From Bacteroidota bacterium (GTDB lineage Bacteria; Bacteroidota; Bacteroidia; Chitinophagales; Chitinophagaceae), in assembly GCA_023386045.1 (NCBI GenBank), contig JAEWKK010000019.1, forward strand, positions 248,001-312,000: a stretch of 64,000 bases of DNA, read 5' to 3'. The notes under the pieces were generated by a model that saw only the letters and a program-made list of their open reading frames with translations, was not told the DNA's origin and searched no databases. The position numbers and the translations under genes were made by a program. This document shows positions 7,657 to 15,762 of this stretch, one piece after another (position 1 is the first letter of the stretch; each line of letters opens with the position of its first letter).

Positions 7657-7941
7657 ATGAATCTTTTTGTTTCAGGACTGGGAAGAAATATAACAGAGCA
7701 GGAGCTCAGAAAAATGTTTCTTGAATTTGGAATGGTAGTCAAAATTAAATTGGTGGTGGATATTAAAACCGGAACTTCAAAGGGTTTTGCTTTTGTAGAT
7801 ATGCCCATTGAAGAAGAAGCACTGAAAGCTATTGAGAAATTAAACAAGGCGGTTGTGAAGGGAAAATCACTTTCTGTACAGGCAGCAAGGCCTAAAGAAG
7901 AAAATCCTAACAGGGAGCGTCCACGTATCAGGCGTTCCTGA
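7657..7941 (+). CDS. Single-RRM RNA-binding protein
   Basis: A 94-residue protein with one RNA recognition motif: RNP2 LFVSGL near residue 3 and RNP1 KGFAFVDM near residue 45, then a short basic tail ending RERPRIRRS. Small RRM proteins of this kind are common in Bacteroidota and cyanobacteria and bind single-stranded RNA. I chose the ATG at 7657 because it starts directly before RNP2, as in related proteins; an upstream TTG at 7621 would add an unlikely extension. A second RRM gene converges on it 6 nt downstream. Confidence 0.88.
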   Translation: MNLFVSGLGRNITEQELRKMFLEFGMVVKIKLVVDIKTGTSKGFAFVDMPIEEEALKAIEKLNKAVVKGKSLSVQAARPKEENPNRERPRIRRS

Positions 7942-7947
7942 TCTGTT

Positions 7948-8208
7948 CTAGTTATTGAATTCGCCTGGTATATATTCCAGTGCTTTTACAGAAAGAAAAT
8001 TTCCATCAATACAGATCTTGTCAAGTGCTTTCACTGCCTGCTCACCCTGCGCCTGGTTGGGCATTTCAACAAAGGCCTGTCCCATCGAGCGGCCATTTTT
8101 TTTATTGCGAACGATCACCACAAAACTCACGGATCCATAAGCCGAAAAAAGAGAACCCAGATCGGCTTCACCAATATTGACACTTAATCCTGCAACATGA
8201 ATGTTCAT
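7948..8208 (-). CDS. Single-RRM RNA-binding protein, convergent partner
   Basis: An 86-residue protein that consists almost wholly of an RRM: RNP2 IHVAGL at residues 3-8 and an RNP1 segment MGQAFVEM near residue 42. The RNP1 lacks one of the usual aromatic residues (Gln-Ala-Phe in place of Gly-Phe-Ala-Phe), so RNA binding may differ from the neighbour at 7657. It lacks the basic tail seen there. The two genes converge with 6 nt between their stops. Confidence 0.85.
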   Translation of the reverse strand: MNIHVAGLSVNIGEADLGSLFSAYGSVSFVVIVRNKKNGRSMGQAFVEMPNQAQGEQAVKALDKICIDGNFLSVKALEYIPGEFNN

Positions 8209-8305
8209 AAAAAGAATTGAAATCCTGCTGTCTATACAAGTTACGAAAAAGGAACGCGCTCAAATGTTAAGACATGAAACCAAGCTTCAGCTTAAAGCTT
8301 TCCAT

Positions 8306-9264
8306 TTATAAGGTCGCAGCTTTGATGATGAAATAAAAATTGGAAACCACATAAAGAAAAAGCAGGATCTGCGCAGCCAACATATCAAATCTCCTGGCCT
8401 TTTTTATCTCATTTCTTTTTATAAGTACCATGGAATAAGCTGTACAGGTGATAATAATAAAAATGGCAAACAAGGTAAGGCCATGCAAGGTGTCAACGAG
8501 TGTAAAAGAAGTGGATTCAGGAAGAGAAGAATCAATAATGTATTTATTACCTACTACTGCGAACAGGGATCCAACGCTGAGACTGAATCTTGAATCCATT
8601 CCATCAGCATGGATATAAAAACATACATAGGCAATCAAAAATGCGATGTACATACCCAGGAACATCTTCCAGAACAAACCCGAAGCATCCCTGGTGATTA
8701 CCAGTCTTAGCTGAATGCACTGTATTCCGACCTTGGCTTTGATGCGGTTTCATCGCTAAAAGCGGTTTCATAGACCTTAGGGCCTGTGGTCATCACACAA
8801 CTGTCAATAGACCATCCGCGTAAAGCGAATCGGGGATCGAAATGCTGACCAACTGTGTCGGGTTGAAAAATCAATGCGTTTTTGTCAAACTGGGAATTTT
8901 CTACAGAAAACCGGAGTGTTTGCCTGTCAAAGGGAAAATTATCGATGCGCCATGAATCTTTCATAATGCATTGCAATTTCATCTGCACATACACCATTCC
9001 ACCAGAAGTATCCACAGTGGAAAAGGATTTTTCAACCTGTTTGGCTTGCGGTATTTCAAGATTTTCCGGGAAATTGAATTCCTTGTTTTTATACTTTAGC
9101 CAGAGCCAGAGATTTACTGCGTATTCTTTCTGCTTAAAATCTATATCGTGGATGCTGGTAATATAAACTCCGATTTTGACGGTATCGGGTGGTGTATTCT
9201 GTGCGAATGATTTAAATGAAAGGAGGATTATAATGAGAAACAGGAGCAGTCTGGTTTTGGCCAT
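8306..9264 (-). pseudogene. Pentameric ligand-gated ion channel (Cys-loop superfamily), frameshifted
   Basis: Two minus-strand frames together make one prokaryotic pLGIC. The first (start ATG 9264; stop TAA 8709-8707) gives a signal peptide ending KSFAQ and a beta-rich extracellular domain with the loop motif NFPFDRQ. The second frame continues with TRDASGLFWKMFLGMYIAF (M1), a pore-lining M2 region GMDSRFSLSVG, M3 and M4 (ending NFYFIIKAATL at 8306). Adding one base near 8706-8716 restores a 319-residue protein, the usual length of bacterial channels such as GLIC. So this copy has an apparent single-base deletion just before M1. It could be a real null allele or a sequencing error. The separate ATG at 8677 would yield only the membrane part. 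Confidence 0.8.
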
Positions 9265-9556
9265 AGTAAATTGAATTTCCGGGCTCCAAAATAATTGTAA
9301 AGCCATGTATCAGGAAATTTCAGCGCGGTTATTTTTCCTAAGTATCTAAAAATCAATGATTGCTATGTCTGGAAATAAATAAAGGATGATAATTCTACTA
9401 GCTTAGTGCGAGGACAAATACGCGGCTTTTTATAAGTTTTCCCTCATACATAATAAGAGCTTACACATATTGCATTTGGGAGAAATCAGTAGCAATTTTG
9501 CATTTCGATTTTCAAATATGTTTTGAATATCAAATTCGTAACCAAAAATCCACCTT

Positions 9557-10561
9557 ATGAGAAATCTCTACACAGCGATTTTATTTCTTTTTATTGCAAA
9601 CGCTTCATTCGCGCAGTTTAGTGGTGATTATGCACCTTCCAACTGGACTACCTTTCTTTCTCCCGGCTCCACTGGTTCCGTAGATCCTTCCGGCGCTCCC
9701 AATACAATCATTATTAATGGTAGTGATGGAAACAATGCCAGCAATGTTGACGTTGATTATACCATTACCCTGACCAACGCAGGCAGATGGCGTTTTACCT
9801 GGTCTTACCATACCAACGACCAGGATGCCAGCGCAGAATTTGATATTGCCGGTATTTTGATCAATGGAGTTTTCACCCAGCTCTCTAATAATTCAGCTGG
9901 TCCTGACCAGTCAGGAAATTATACTTCAGCCTTTCTTTCCGCTGGAACTCAAATAGGTTTTCGCATCCGCGCCACTGATAATATTATGGGAGATGCCTCT
10001 CTTACCATCAGTAATTTTTCAGTTCCTTCACCTTCATTGCCGGTGAACCTGTTTTCATTTAACGGACAGAATAAAAATGGAAATATTGAACTGGAATGGA
10101 AATGTGGCCAGGAAGAAAATCTTGCTTTTTACCAATTGGAACATTCCACCGATGGAAGAGTCTTTGGCCTTATATCAAATGTTCCGGCTGATCATAAAAC
10201 ATCATATACTACTACCCATGGATCACCTGTTGCAGGAATGAATTATTACAGGCTTAAAATGGTAGATCAGGATGGAGATTTTGCTTATTCTAAAATCATA
10301 GCAATTAAGGCAACTGGAATCAGCTCGATTCGCCTGTTTCCCAATCCGGCCATTAACACAGTAAATATCGGGTTCAATGCTTCAGAAGCAGGAAAAGATG
10401 AGCTGCAGGTTTATGATGCAACCGGCAGAATGATCCTGTCCCAGTCATTAGTGATTAAAAAAGGTTCCAACTTTATACCAATCAGTATAAACTCATTATC
10501 GCAAGGCAGTTATACTATCAGGTTGGCAACAAATGGATTGAATCTTTCCTTCATGAAATAA
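9557..10561 (+). CDS. Secreted protein with type IX secretion C-terminal sorting domain
   Basis: A 334-residue protein: signal peptide (MRNLYTAILFLFIANASFAQ), an N-terminal beta-sandwich-like region of about 140 residues rich in Thr, Ser, Asn and Gly, a fibronectin-like segment at about 165-245 (ELEWKCGQEENLAFYQLEHS, YYRLKMVDQDG), and a type A sorting domain from about 250 (RLFPNPAINTVNI... YDATGRMI... GSYTIRLATNG). The last domain directs export through the T9SS and anchoring or release at the cell surface. It is followed by a strong terminator, so it is monocistronic. The N-terminal region was not assigned to a family. Confidence 0.85.
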   Translation: MRNLYTAILFLFIANASFAQFSGDYAPSNWTTFLSPGSTGSVDPSGAPNTIIINGSDGNNASNVDVDYTITLTNAGRWRFTWSYHTNDQDASAEFDIAGILINGVFTQLSNNSAGPDQSGNYTSAFLSAGTQIGFRIRATDNIMGDASLTISNFSVPSPSLPVNLFSFNGQNKNGNIELEWKCGQEENLAFYQLEHSTDGRVFGLISNVPADHKTSYTTTHGSPVAGMNYYRLKMVDQDGDFAYSKIIAIKATGISSIRLFPNPAINTVNIGFNASEAGKDELQVYDATGRMILSQSLVIKKGSNFIPISINSLSQGSYTIRLATNGLNLSFMK

Positions 10562-10584
10562 TTGCTTTATCATTTTTCTTACTT

Positions 10585-10610
10585 GCCGGTCCATGTGGCC
10601 GGCTTTTTTT
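10585..10610 (+). terminator. Terminator shared between convergent genes
   Basis: GCCGG / CCGGC with a 9-nt loop is followed by seven T residues. The T-tract includes the last bases of the stop codon of the minus-strand gene ending at 10609. Confidence 0.7.
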
Positions 10611-11040
10611 ATTTAACCATTTCATCAACCTGGAGCGGTTTTGAAAGCTGTGCATGAAGAGCGTTTCCGTCAATCATGGCCCAATGTTGAATGATCTTTC
10701 CATCACCAAGGCGAAAAAAACGAAAGCCTTTAACTTTAGCTGATCTCCCTGAAGGCGAAAGCCCCCGCCACAAACCGATATGTTTTACCTGGAAGCTAAT
10801 TCTAATGGCCACCATGTCATCCTCTGCAACCATTGATTCTATCGCGGTAAGATGATCAAAAGACTGTGAGTTAGACTGGATCCATGATCTGAGGCCGGCC
10901 TGGTTGGGTGGAAAACCATCCGGTAAGGAATCATCCCTGTAAGATTCATGCAGGAAATCATCGAGTAAATTTAAATGCCGTTTGTTCCAGATCTCAGTCA
11001 TAAACTCGCTGACCAGGTTTTTGTTTGATTGATTGCTCAT
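10609..11040 (-). CDS. SnoaL-like / ester-cyclase family protein (NTF2 fold)
   Basis: A 143-residue protein with the NTF2-like cone fold of SnoaL-type proteins: an N-terminal helix VSEFMTEIWNKRHLNLLDDFL, then DDMVAIRISFQVKH, GRSAKVKGFRFFRL and GKIIQHWAMID. The pattern +-x-G-+-x-F-R and the Gly-Lys-Ile-x-x-x-W end are typical of the predicted ester cyclase branch. Such proteins act as small hydrolases or isomerases, but substrate is not predictable. It is divergent from a Crp/Fnr-family regulator 147 nt away, a common arrangement that suggests control by it. Confidence 0.82.
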   Translation of the reverse strand: MSNQSNKNLVSEFMTEIWNKRHLNLLDDFLHESYRDDSLPDGFPPNQAGLRSWIQSNSQSFDHLTAIESMVAEDDMVAIRISFQVKHIGLWRGLSPSGRSAKVKGFRFFRLGDGKIIQHWAMIDGNALHAQLSKPLQVDEMVK

Positions 11041-11187
11041 ATATAGTAGTTGGTAATGAATATTTTTTAGAAACTTGATTTTGTAACTTCAACATTATCG
11101 TTGAATGATCAAAACTACCCTGAGTCAAAATGGTGTTCTGTGATTTAAATCAAAAACCAGGTCAAACGTTCTATTCATAAAAAAGCA

Positions 11188-11784
11188 ATGGAAATAAACA
11201 GGGAGGCAGCTCTACAAAGTTTTAAAGAAACCATTTCAGCTTATTGCTACCTGGATGGAATTTCCTGGCAGTTACTGGAAGGTATTCTTGAAATCAAATC
11301 CGTACCTGCAAAACAAATGATCCTGAAAGAAGGAAATACCTGCAGGTTCATTGACTATTTATACCAGGGCAGTTTCCGTACATTTTACAATAAGGATGGC
11401 GAGGAAATTTCTACTGCACTTTACACCAGCGGCCAATTCATAACCAATATGAAAAGCCTGAGCAGGGAAATTCCTTCTGAAGTAAACATACAGGCGCTGG
11501 AAGATGCTATTGTAGTTCGACTGCAAAAGAAGGAAATGATTGGCTTGTATGAGAAATCTGCGGAATTGCAGGCAGCTGGAAGAGCCCTGCTGGAAGCCAT
11601 GGTGATCCGAGAAAATGAATGGAAAGAAATGTACAGTTTATTCGATCCTGCAGAACGGTATGAATTCTTAATGAAAAAAGAACCTGAATTATTGCAACAA
11701 ATCTCTCTGCAACATATCGCTTCCTTCCTGGGCATGAGAAGAGAAACATTAAGCAGGATCAGGTCAGCATTTAATAAACACTAA
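11188..11784 (+). CDS. Crp/Fnr family transcriptional regulator
   Basis: A 198-residue protein with a cyclic-nucleotide-binding-like beta-barrel (about 25-115), a dimerisation helix (about 118-145) and a C-terminal winged helix-turn-helix (ISLQHIASFLGMRRETLSRIR). The barrel lacks the cysteine set of Fnr and the phosphate-binding Arg-Ser pair of Crp, as is usual for the many Bacteroidota members, so the signal is unknown. It is divergent from the SnoaL-like gene, its most likely target. Confidence 0.87.
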   Translation: MEINREAALQSFKETISAYCYLDGISWQLLEGILEIKSVPAKQMILKEGNTCRFIDYLYQGSFRTFYNKDGEEISTALYTSGQFITNMKSLSREIPSEVNIQALEDAIVVRLQKKEMIGLYEKSAELQAAGRALLEAMVIRENEWKEMYSLFDPAERYEFLMKKEPELLQQISLQHIASFLGMRRETLSRIRSAFNKH

Positions 11785-12273
11785 TCAGGTCTGTTCTACA
11801 TGAAGCATTTTTGATAATACTCCCTGCCAGTCCTTTGCTCTTTTTTGAAGATTAAAAAATAGACCTGCATCATCTGTTGCTTCATAAAATGGAATGTTCT
11901 TTACCTGGTTGCCCTTGGTGAGACGAAATTGCAAAAGCAGCTTCTTTTCAAACATCCTTCCCTTCATCTCTCCTGATACTTCAACGCTGCAGGTTTTTAC
12001 CTCGCCGAGATCAATGAGTTCCGTTTTCCATTTACCGCCATTGCAATGAAGAAAGAGAAGTTTTCTTTGTACGCCATCAAGTCCCATAGCCCGGTTATTC
12101 CAGGCCTGCTCGCTGGTGAAGACAAGATTGTAGGCAGAACCCAGGTAACTAAGTCTCCGTAAAAGCCTTTTCTTTCTTCTTCTTTTTTTCTGTTGTATCC
12201 GAAGCAGTACCATCAAACTGGCAACAGAAACAATAGAAATCAATATCGTAATGGTAAATGGAGACATCATCAT
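11785..12273 (-). CDS. Hypothetical membrane-anchored protein
   Basis: A 162-residue protein with one N-terminal membrane segment (about 6-24), a strongly basic stretch (QQKKRRRKKRLLRR) on the cytosolic side, and a soluble domain with alternating beta pattern (KLLFLHCNGGKWKTELIDLG). The start overlaps the stop of the small membrane protein gene at 12270 by 4 nt (ATGA), so they are co-transcribed and probably translationally coupled. Not assigned to a family. Confidence 0.65.
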   Translation of the reverse strand: MMMSPFTITILISIVSVASLMVLLRIQQKKRRRKKRLLRRLSYLGSAYNLVFTSEQAWNNRAMGLDGVQRKLLFLHCNGGKWKTELIDLGEVKTCSVEVSGEMKGRMFEKKLLLQFRLTKGNQVKNIPFYEATDDAGLFFNLQKRAKDWQGVLSKMLHVEQT

Positions 12274-12458
12274 TTTTTTAGCTGCTGTTTACCTTTCAAT
12301 AAAAAAAGCTTGTAAAAAAATAAAGGAATGGTTACCAGTAAGAGCAAATACCAGTTAGACTGGTAAATAAAACCGGCCTGTACAATTATGATGTTGATCA
12401 GAACGACCATGAACAGAATGCTTCTGTTGACTGAAATCTTTTTTGGATCCCTGTACAT
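12270..12458 (-). CDS. Small membrane protein (62 aa), coupled to the next gene
   Basis: A 62-residue protein with two hydrophobic segments (residues 14-32 and 36-54) and a basic C-terminus (KGKQQLKK). It overlaps the downstream gene by 4 nt, which argues for a real two-gene operon. No family was recognised. Confidence 0.6.
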   Translation of the reverse strand: MYRDPKKISVNRSILFMVVLINIIIVQAGFIYQSNWYLLLLVTIPLFFYKLFLLKGKQQLKK

Positions 12459-12515
12459 ATGAACTATTTAAGTGACTGATACGATAAGCGGAAAAAGTAA
12501 CCCCAAGCGCTGAAA

Positions 12516-12734
12516 TCAGGCCTGGGTAAGCGTATTGAAGTCCTTAAAATTGGAGAAGTAATAAAGCTTGGGACAAAAGGGAACAAATTCGGGAAATGAC
12601 CAGGTGAAACAGTCGCTCATGTCAACCACAAGATGTGTTTTGACAGGTGCTTTTCTGACTCTAATTTCCTTCATGGCCATGTAAACAAACTTAGCAAAAT
12701 TAATTGGCAGCAAAAAGTTATAAGCCGGCTTCAT
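12516..12734 (-). CDS. Hypothetical 72-residue protein (uncertain)
   Basis: An open frame from ATG 12734 encodes 72 residues (MKPAYNFLLPINFAKFVYMA... FNTLTQA). The central part, TGTTTCACCTGG-type codons and the strand-like KTHLVVDMSD, looks coding, but I recognise no family, and an extension upstream to 12806 would overlap the response regulator leader. The start could also be internal (Met at VYMAMKE). Confidence 0.35.
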   Translation of the reverse strand: MKPAYNFLLPINFAKFVYMAMKEIRVRKAPVKTHLVVDMSDCFTWSFPEFVPFCPKLYYFSNFKDFNTLTQA

Positions 12735-12838
12735 GTAATAGGGATTATTGTTAATCTTTCCAAATCTGCCATGTAGTGATACGACCACAATTTGCAAATG
12801 CCGCATGGGTAAGGTTTACCTTGTATGAAAACACGCCA

Positions 12839-13276
12839 ATGAACTTACCCTTTATTCATATACTTCATGCTGATGATGATGAGGAAGACCGGTTTATCTT
12901 CCGCGATGGTGTAAGAGAAGTTGGAGAAGACATTAATCTTTTACAATTGAACGACGGTCTTGCAATTATCAATTATCTCAATTCTTTGAAGGATCCAGAG
13001 GCCCATCCCGGCGTCATCGTAAGCGATATGAAAATGCCTTATAAGGATGGAACCGAAGTATTAAAAATTATGAGAAGTCACGAAGAATGGCATCGCATAC
13101 CTATAGTGATTCTCAGCAACTCCTCTACTGATCACGACCGGAATTTATCACTCAGCCTTGGTGCCACTGCTTTTTTTTCCAAGCCAGGTTCTTATGCCGA
13201 AGTAGCCAGGATTGTAAGGCAGGTCATGAACATCTGCAATAACGTTCGCACCAGAAACAGGCTGAAACTGAATTGA
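12839..13276 (+). CDS. Single-domain response regulator (CheY/Rcp1-like)
   Basis: A 145-residue receiver domain with no output domain: acidic pocket ADDDEED (11-17), phosphoacceptor D63 in VSDMKMP, Ser/Thr position in ILSNSST and the conserved Lys in FSKPG. The loop after the first helix is long, as in Rcp1-type regulators that serve phytochrome-like kinases. The ATG at 12839 is preferred over an earlier one at 12776, because the fold begins directly after it. Stops of this gene and of the histidine kinase at 13284 are 7 nt apart and converge. Confidence 0.88.
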   Translation: MNLPFIHILHADDDEEDRFIFRDGVREVGEDINLLQLNDGLAIINYLNSLKDPEAHPGVIVSDMKMPYKDGTEVLKIMRSHEEWHRIPIVILSNSSTDHDRNLSLSLGATAFFSKPGSYAEVARIVRQVMNICNNVRTRNRLKLN

Positions 13277-13283
13277 TTTTTCT

Positions 13284-14369
13284 TCAGCAGTTCATTTGAT
13301 CATCAGAAATTTTTGCCAGTGGTATATTGACTTCAATGGCACATCCATCGCCAGGTGAAGATTGGATATTTATACTTCCATCCATCACTGCCACGCGGCT
13401 TTTCATATTTAAAAAGCCCATCCCTTTTTTGTTTTCTGATAAATGAAATCCTTTACCATCATCTTTAATAGCGAGGTAAAGATTCTGATCCCTGAATTCA
13501 AGCCCCAGGTATAAGTTCCTGGCTTCAGAGTGCTTCATAACATTGGAAACCTGTTCCTGCACGATCCTGAATATGGTGGTCTTTACCTTTGAACCAATTA
13601 ATGATTCATCAGGTAGTTTGATCTTTTTTTTGATATTGATGTCACCAGAACTGATGACATGACCCAGTAATTTCTCGAGGCCTTCCACCAGGCCTTCTTC
13701 TTCAGCCGATGTTTCCAGTAATGCCGCACTCAGGTTCCTGATCTCCGACATTGCTTTTTCAATGAGATCATGTCCTGATTTCACCAGGTCTTTTTCAACA
13801 GGTTGTTTTTGCAATGATCTTCCCAAATACCATTTGGCAGCAATAAGTATCTGGTTGATATTATCATGAAGCTCACGACTGATCTCCATCCTTTCCATTT
13901 CCTGGGTAGTAGAAACCGCATCTGTGATCTGCTGCTGCGTATTATAATCACGAATACGAAGTCTTTGCCTCATGATTTCTATATCTGTAACATCTTCTAT
14001 CGAATGAATGATGCATTGGAGTTTGCCTTCTTCATCCATAACAGGAACATTAAGTGCACTCCAGTATTTAATGTTGAATCCACCTGTGACTTTATTTTTT
14101 GTATCATAACGATGCACAGGCATGCGAAGCGCCTGCTTTGTTTCAATGACCTTATTCAATGCCGCTCTAATACTTTTTTCACCCGAAGCACGATGCTCCT
14201 CCGGGTGATCAGGGAAAACCTTGAAAAGAGGATGACCCAAAATCTCCCTGGTGGTATCCGTAACTTTTAAAAAGCCATCACTGACTTCCAGGATCAAAAA
14301 ATCCGGTCCTGGTTGAATAACAAGGTAACAACCAGGCAATACCTGAAAAACATTTCTTGTTATATCCAT
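13284..14369 (-). CDS. PAS-domain sensor histidine kinase (HisKA_3/NarL type)
   Basis: A 361-residue cytosolic kinase without membrane segments. Residues about 10-130 form a PAS-like sensor ending in the linker HSIEDVTDIEI; 155-225 form the HisKA_3 dimerisation domain with phosphoacceptor H168 in ISRELHDNINQIL; 260-350 are the ATPase domain with N-box NVMKHSEA, G1 KDDGKGF and G2 GMGFLNMKSR. Such kinases pair with LuxR-type regulators; the one starting at 14666, about 300 nt away and divergent, is the obvious candidate partner. Confidence 0.9.
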   Translation of the reverse strand: MDITRNVFQVLPGCYLVIQPGPDFLILEVSDGFLKVTDTTREILGHPLFKVFPDHPEEHRASGEKSIRAALNKVIETKQALRMPVHRYDTKNKVTGGFNIKYWSALNVPVMDEEGKLQCIIHSIEDVTDIEIMRQRLRIRDYNTQQQITDAVSTTQEMERMEISRELHDNINQILIAAKWYLGRSLQKQPVEKDLVKSGHDLIEKAMSEIRNLSAALLETSAEEEGLVEGLEKLLGHVISSGDINIKKKIKLPDESLIGSKVKTTIFRIVQEQVSNVMKHSEARNLYLGLEFRDQNLYLAIKDDGKGFHLSENKKGMGFLNMKSRVAVMDGSINIQSSPGDGCAIEVNIPLAKISDDQMNC

Positions 14370-14665
14370 ACATTATAATTCTACCCTTTCCATCTCTTCA
14401 AAATCCACATGTGCAGGGCTATATTACCTTATGCAATTTTTGTAACAATTTTAATTGGAGGGCGCAAAAACTAAATTTTTATGGTCTGATAAATGATTTG
14501 TATTTTCCTGATTATCAGGTAGCTTATGACCAATTTAAGACAGGTTTATTACGGCCTAATAATATCCTGCATAGCACTGAATTTCTGTAGATGGTGAAGG
14601 ACAATCCTGTAGAAGTTTGACGACAATGGCAAGAATTTTGAAAAATAATGGTTTAAAAGTCGCCA
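14370..14665. other. Intergenic region between divergent kinase and LuxR-type regulator
   Basis: Close to 300 nt of AT-rich DNA. I see no convincing gene and no exact -7 box on either strand. It should carry promoters for both directions. Confidence 0.4.
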
Positions 14666-15313
14666 ATGAAGAATATACTGTTGTTGGATGATCACATGGT
14701 AATCAGGATGGGCCTCAGATCCATGCTGAATGATTATTACAGTCAGCTGCGGTTCTGGGAAGCAAAAAATGAAGATGATGCCTTACAGGTATTGAAGCAT
14801 AACCGCATCGACTTACTTATCATGGACCTTCAGATCCCCGACACGGATGTCATTGGCCTCATCGAGATGATCTCAATTAAATATCCCCGAACCATCATTC
14901 TTGCATTTTCAATGCTGCCGGAAAAGATCTATGGTAGAAGGGTTTTAAAAGCAGGGGCTTATGGCTTCCTGTCTAAAGATTCTACCCAGGAAGAAATGCG
15001 AAGGGCATTTGACCTGGTGCTCAACGAAAAAAAATACATCAGTCCTGTTTTGGCTGCACAATTAAAAGATGATGCAAAACACCACTCAGAGGGAAATCCT
15101 TTTGACCGGCTTTCTCACAGGGAATTTCTGATCGTTAATCTCCTGTTGAATGGAAACACCATCACTCATATTTCCAAATTGCTCAACATCAAACCGTCAA
15201 CAGTAGGCACTTATAAAACCAGGATCTTTGAAAAGCTTAAAGTGGCTTCTGTTTTTGAACTCAAGGAGCTGGCCATGCTTTATGATCTTTCTAATTCCTC
15301 ATCTGCTGCTTAG
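14666..15313 (+). CDS. LuxR/NarL-family response regulator
   Basis: A 215-residue two-domain regulator. The receiver has LLLDDH at residues 5-10, phosphoacceptor D54 in LIMDLQIPD and Lys in FLSKDST. The C-terminal LuxR-type helix-turn-helix covers about 145-205 (LSHREFLIVNLLLNG... ISKLLNIKPSTVGTYKTRIFEKL). It is divergent from the HisKA_3 kinase at 13284 and is its most plausible partner. It overlaps the convergent gene by 4 nt. Confidence 0.9.
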   Translation: MKNILLLDDHMVIRMGLRSMLNDYYSQLRFWEAKNEDDALQVLKHNRIDLLIMDLQIPDTDVIGLIEMISIKYPRTIILAFSMLPEKIYGRRVLKAGAYGFLSKDSTQEEMRRAFDLVLNEKKYISPVLAAQLKDDAKHHSEGNPFDRLSHREFLIVNLLLNGNTITHISKLLNIKPSTVGTYKTRIFEKLKVASVFELKELAMLYDLSNSSSAA

Positions 15314-15732
15314 GAAATTTCCCAGCTCTCATCCTCTCTGAGACGCAAATAATCATTGTGGCCAATGGTGATGTAATATAACACGGGTAAAAAAGCGAGA
15401 AATGCCAGCCAGATCAGGTGTTCAAAGCCAGTAAATCTTTTGATCAGTATATGCAGGATCAAAATGCCAAATACGAGGGGAGTAATGATGCCTGAATATT
15501 TAAATCCTGAGAGCCTGAAGTATTTTTTTTCATTTTCACTCACCAGGAAGGGAAGTTCCTTACTCCGGCACCAGTCTATTTTTGCCATCAGTTGATGTGT
15601 ACCCGGAGGCACATCAAAAGTTTTGGTTTCTCCATTTGAAATGGTGCCCAATTTTTTACCATCAACGTAAACACCAATTTCACGAAGCCTGTTATTCCAC
15701 TCTTTCTTTCTGGTAATGACGATCCTGCTCAT
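15310..15732 (-). CDS. Hypothetical protein with PEGA-like domain and two membrane helices
   Basis: A 140-residue protein. Residues about 15-55 (VYVDGKKLGTISNGETKTFDVPPGTHQL) look like a PEGA-type beta-sandwich, and two hydrophobic segments follow at about 78-97 and 103-122. The C-terminal part (HNDYLRLREDESWEIS) is polar. A role at the membrane is likely; nothing more specific can be said. It converges with the regulator at 14666 with a 4-nt overlap. Confidence 0.6.
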   Translation of the reverse strand: MSRIVITRKKEWNNRLREIGVYVDGKKLGTISNGETKTFDVPPGTHQLMAKIDWCRSKELPFLVSENEKKYFRLSGFKYSGIITPLVFGILILHILIKRFTGFEHLIWLAFLAFLPVLYYITIGHNDYLRLREDESWEIS

Positions 15733-15762
15733 AGTTAATATTACAAAATTCCAGTCGTTCTG

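Noticed and set aside
14357..14590. Open frame of 77 codons between the kinase and the LuxR-type regulator
   Set aside because: Overlaps the kinase start in antisense, aromatic-rich low-quality sequence without family.
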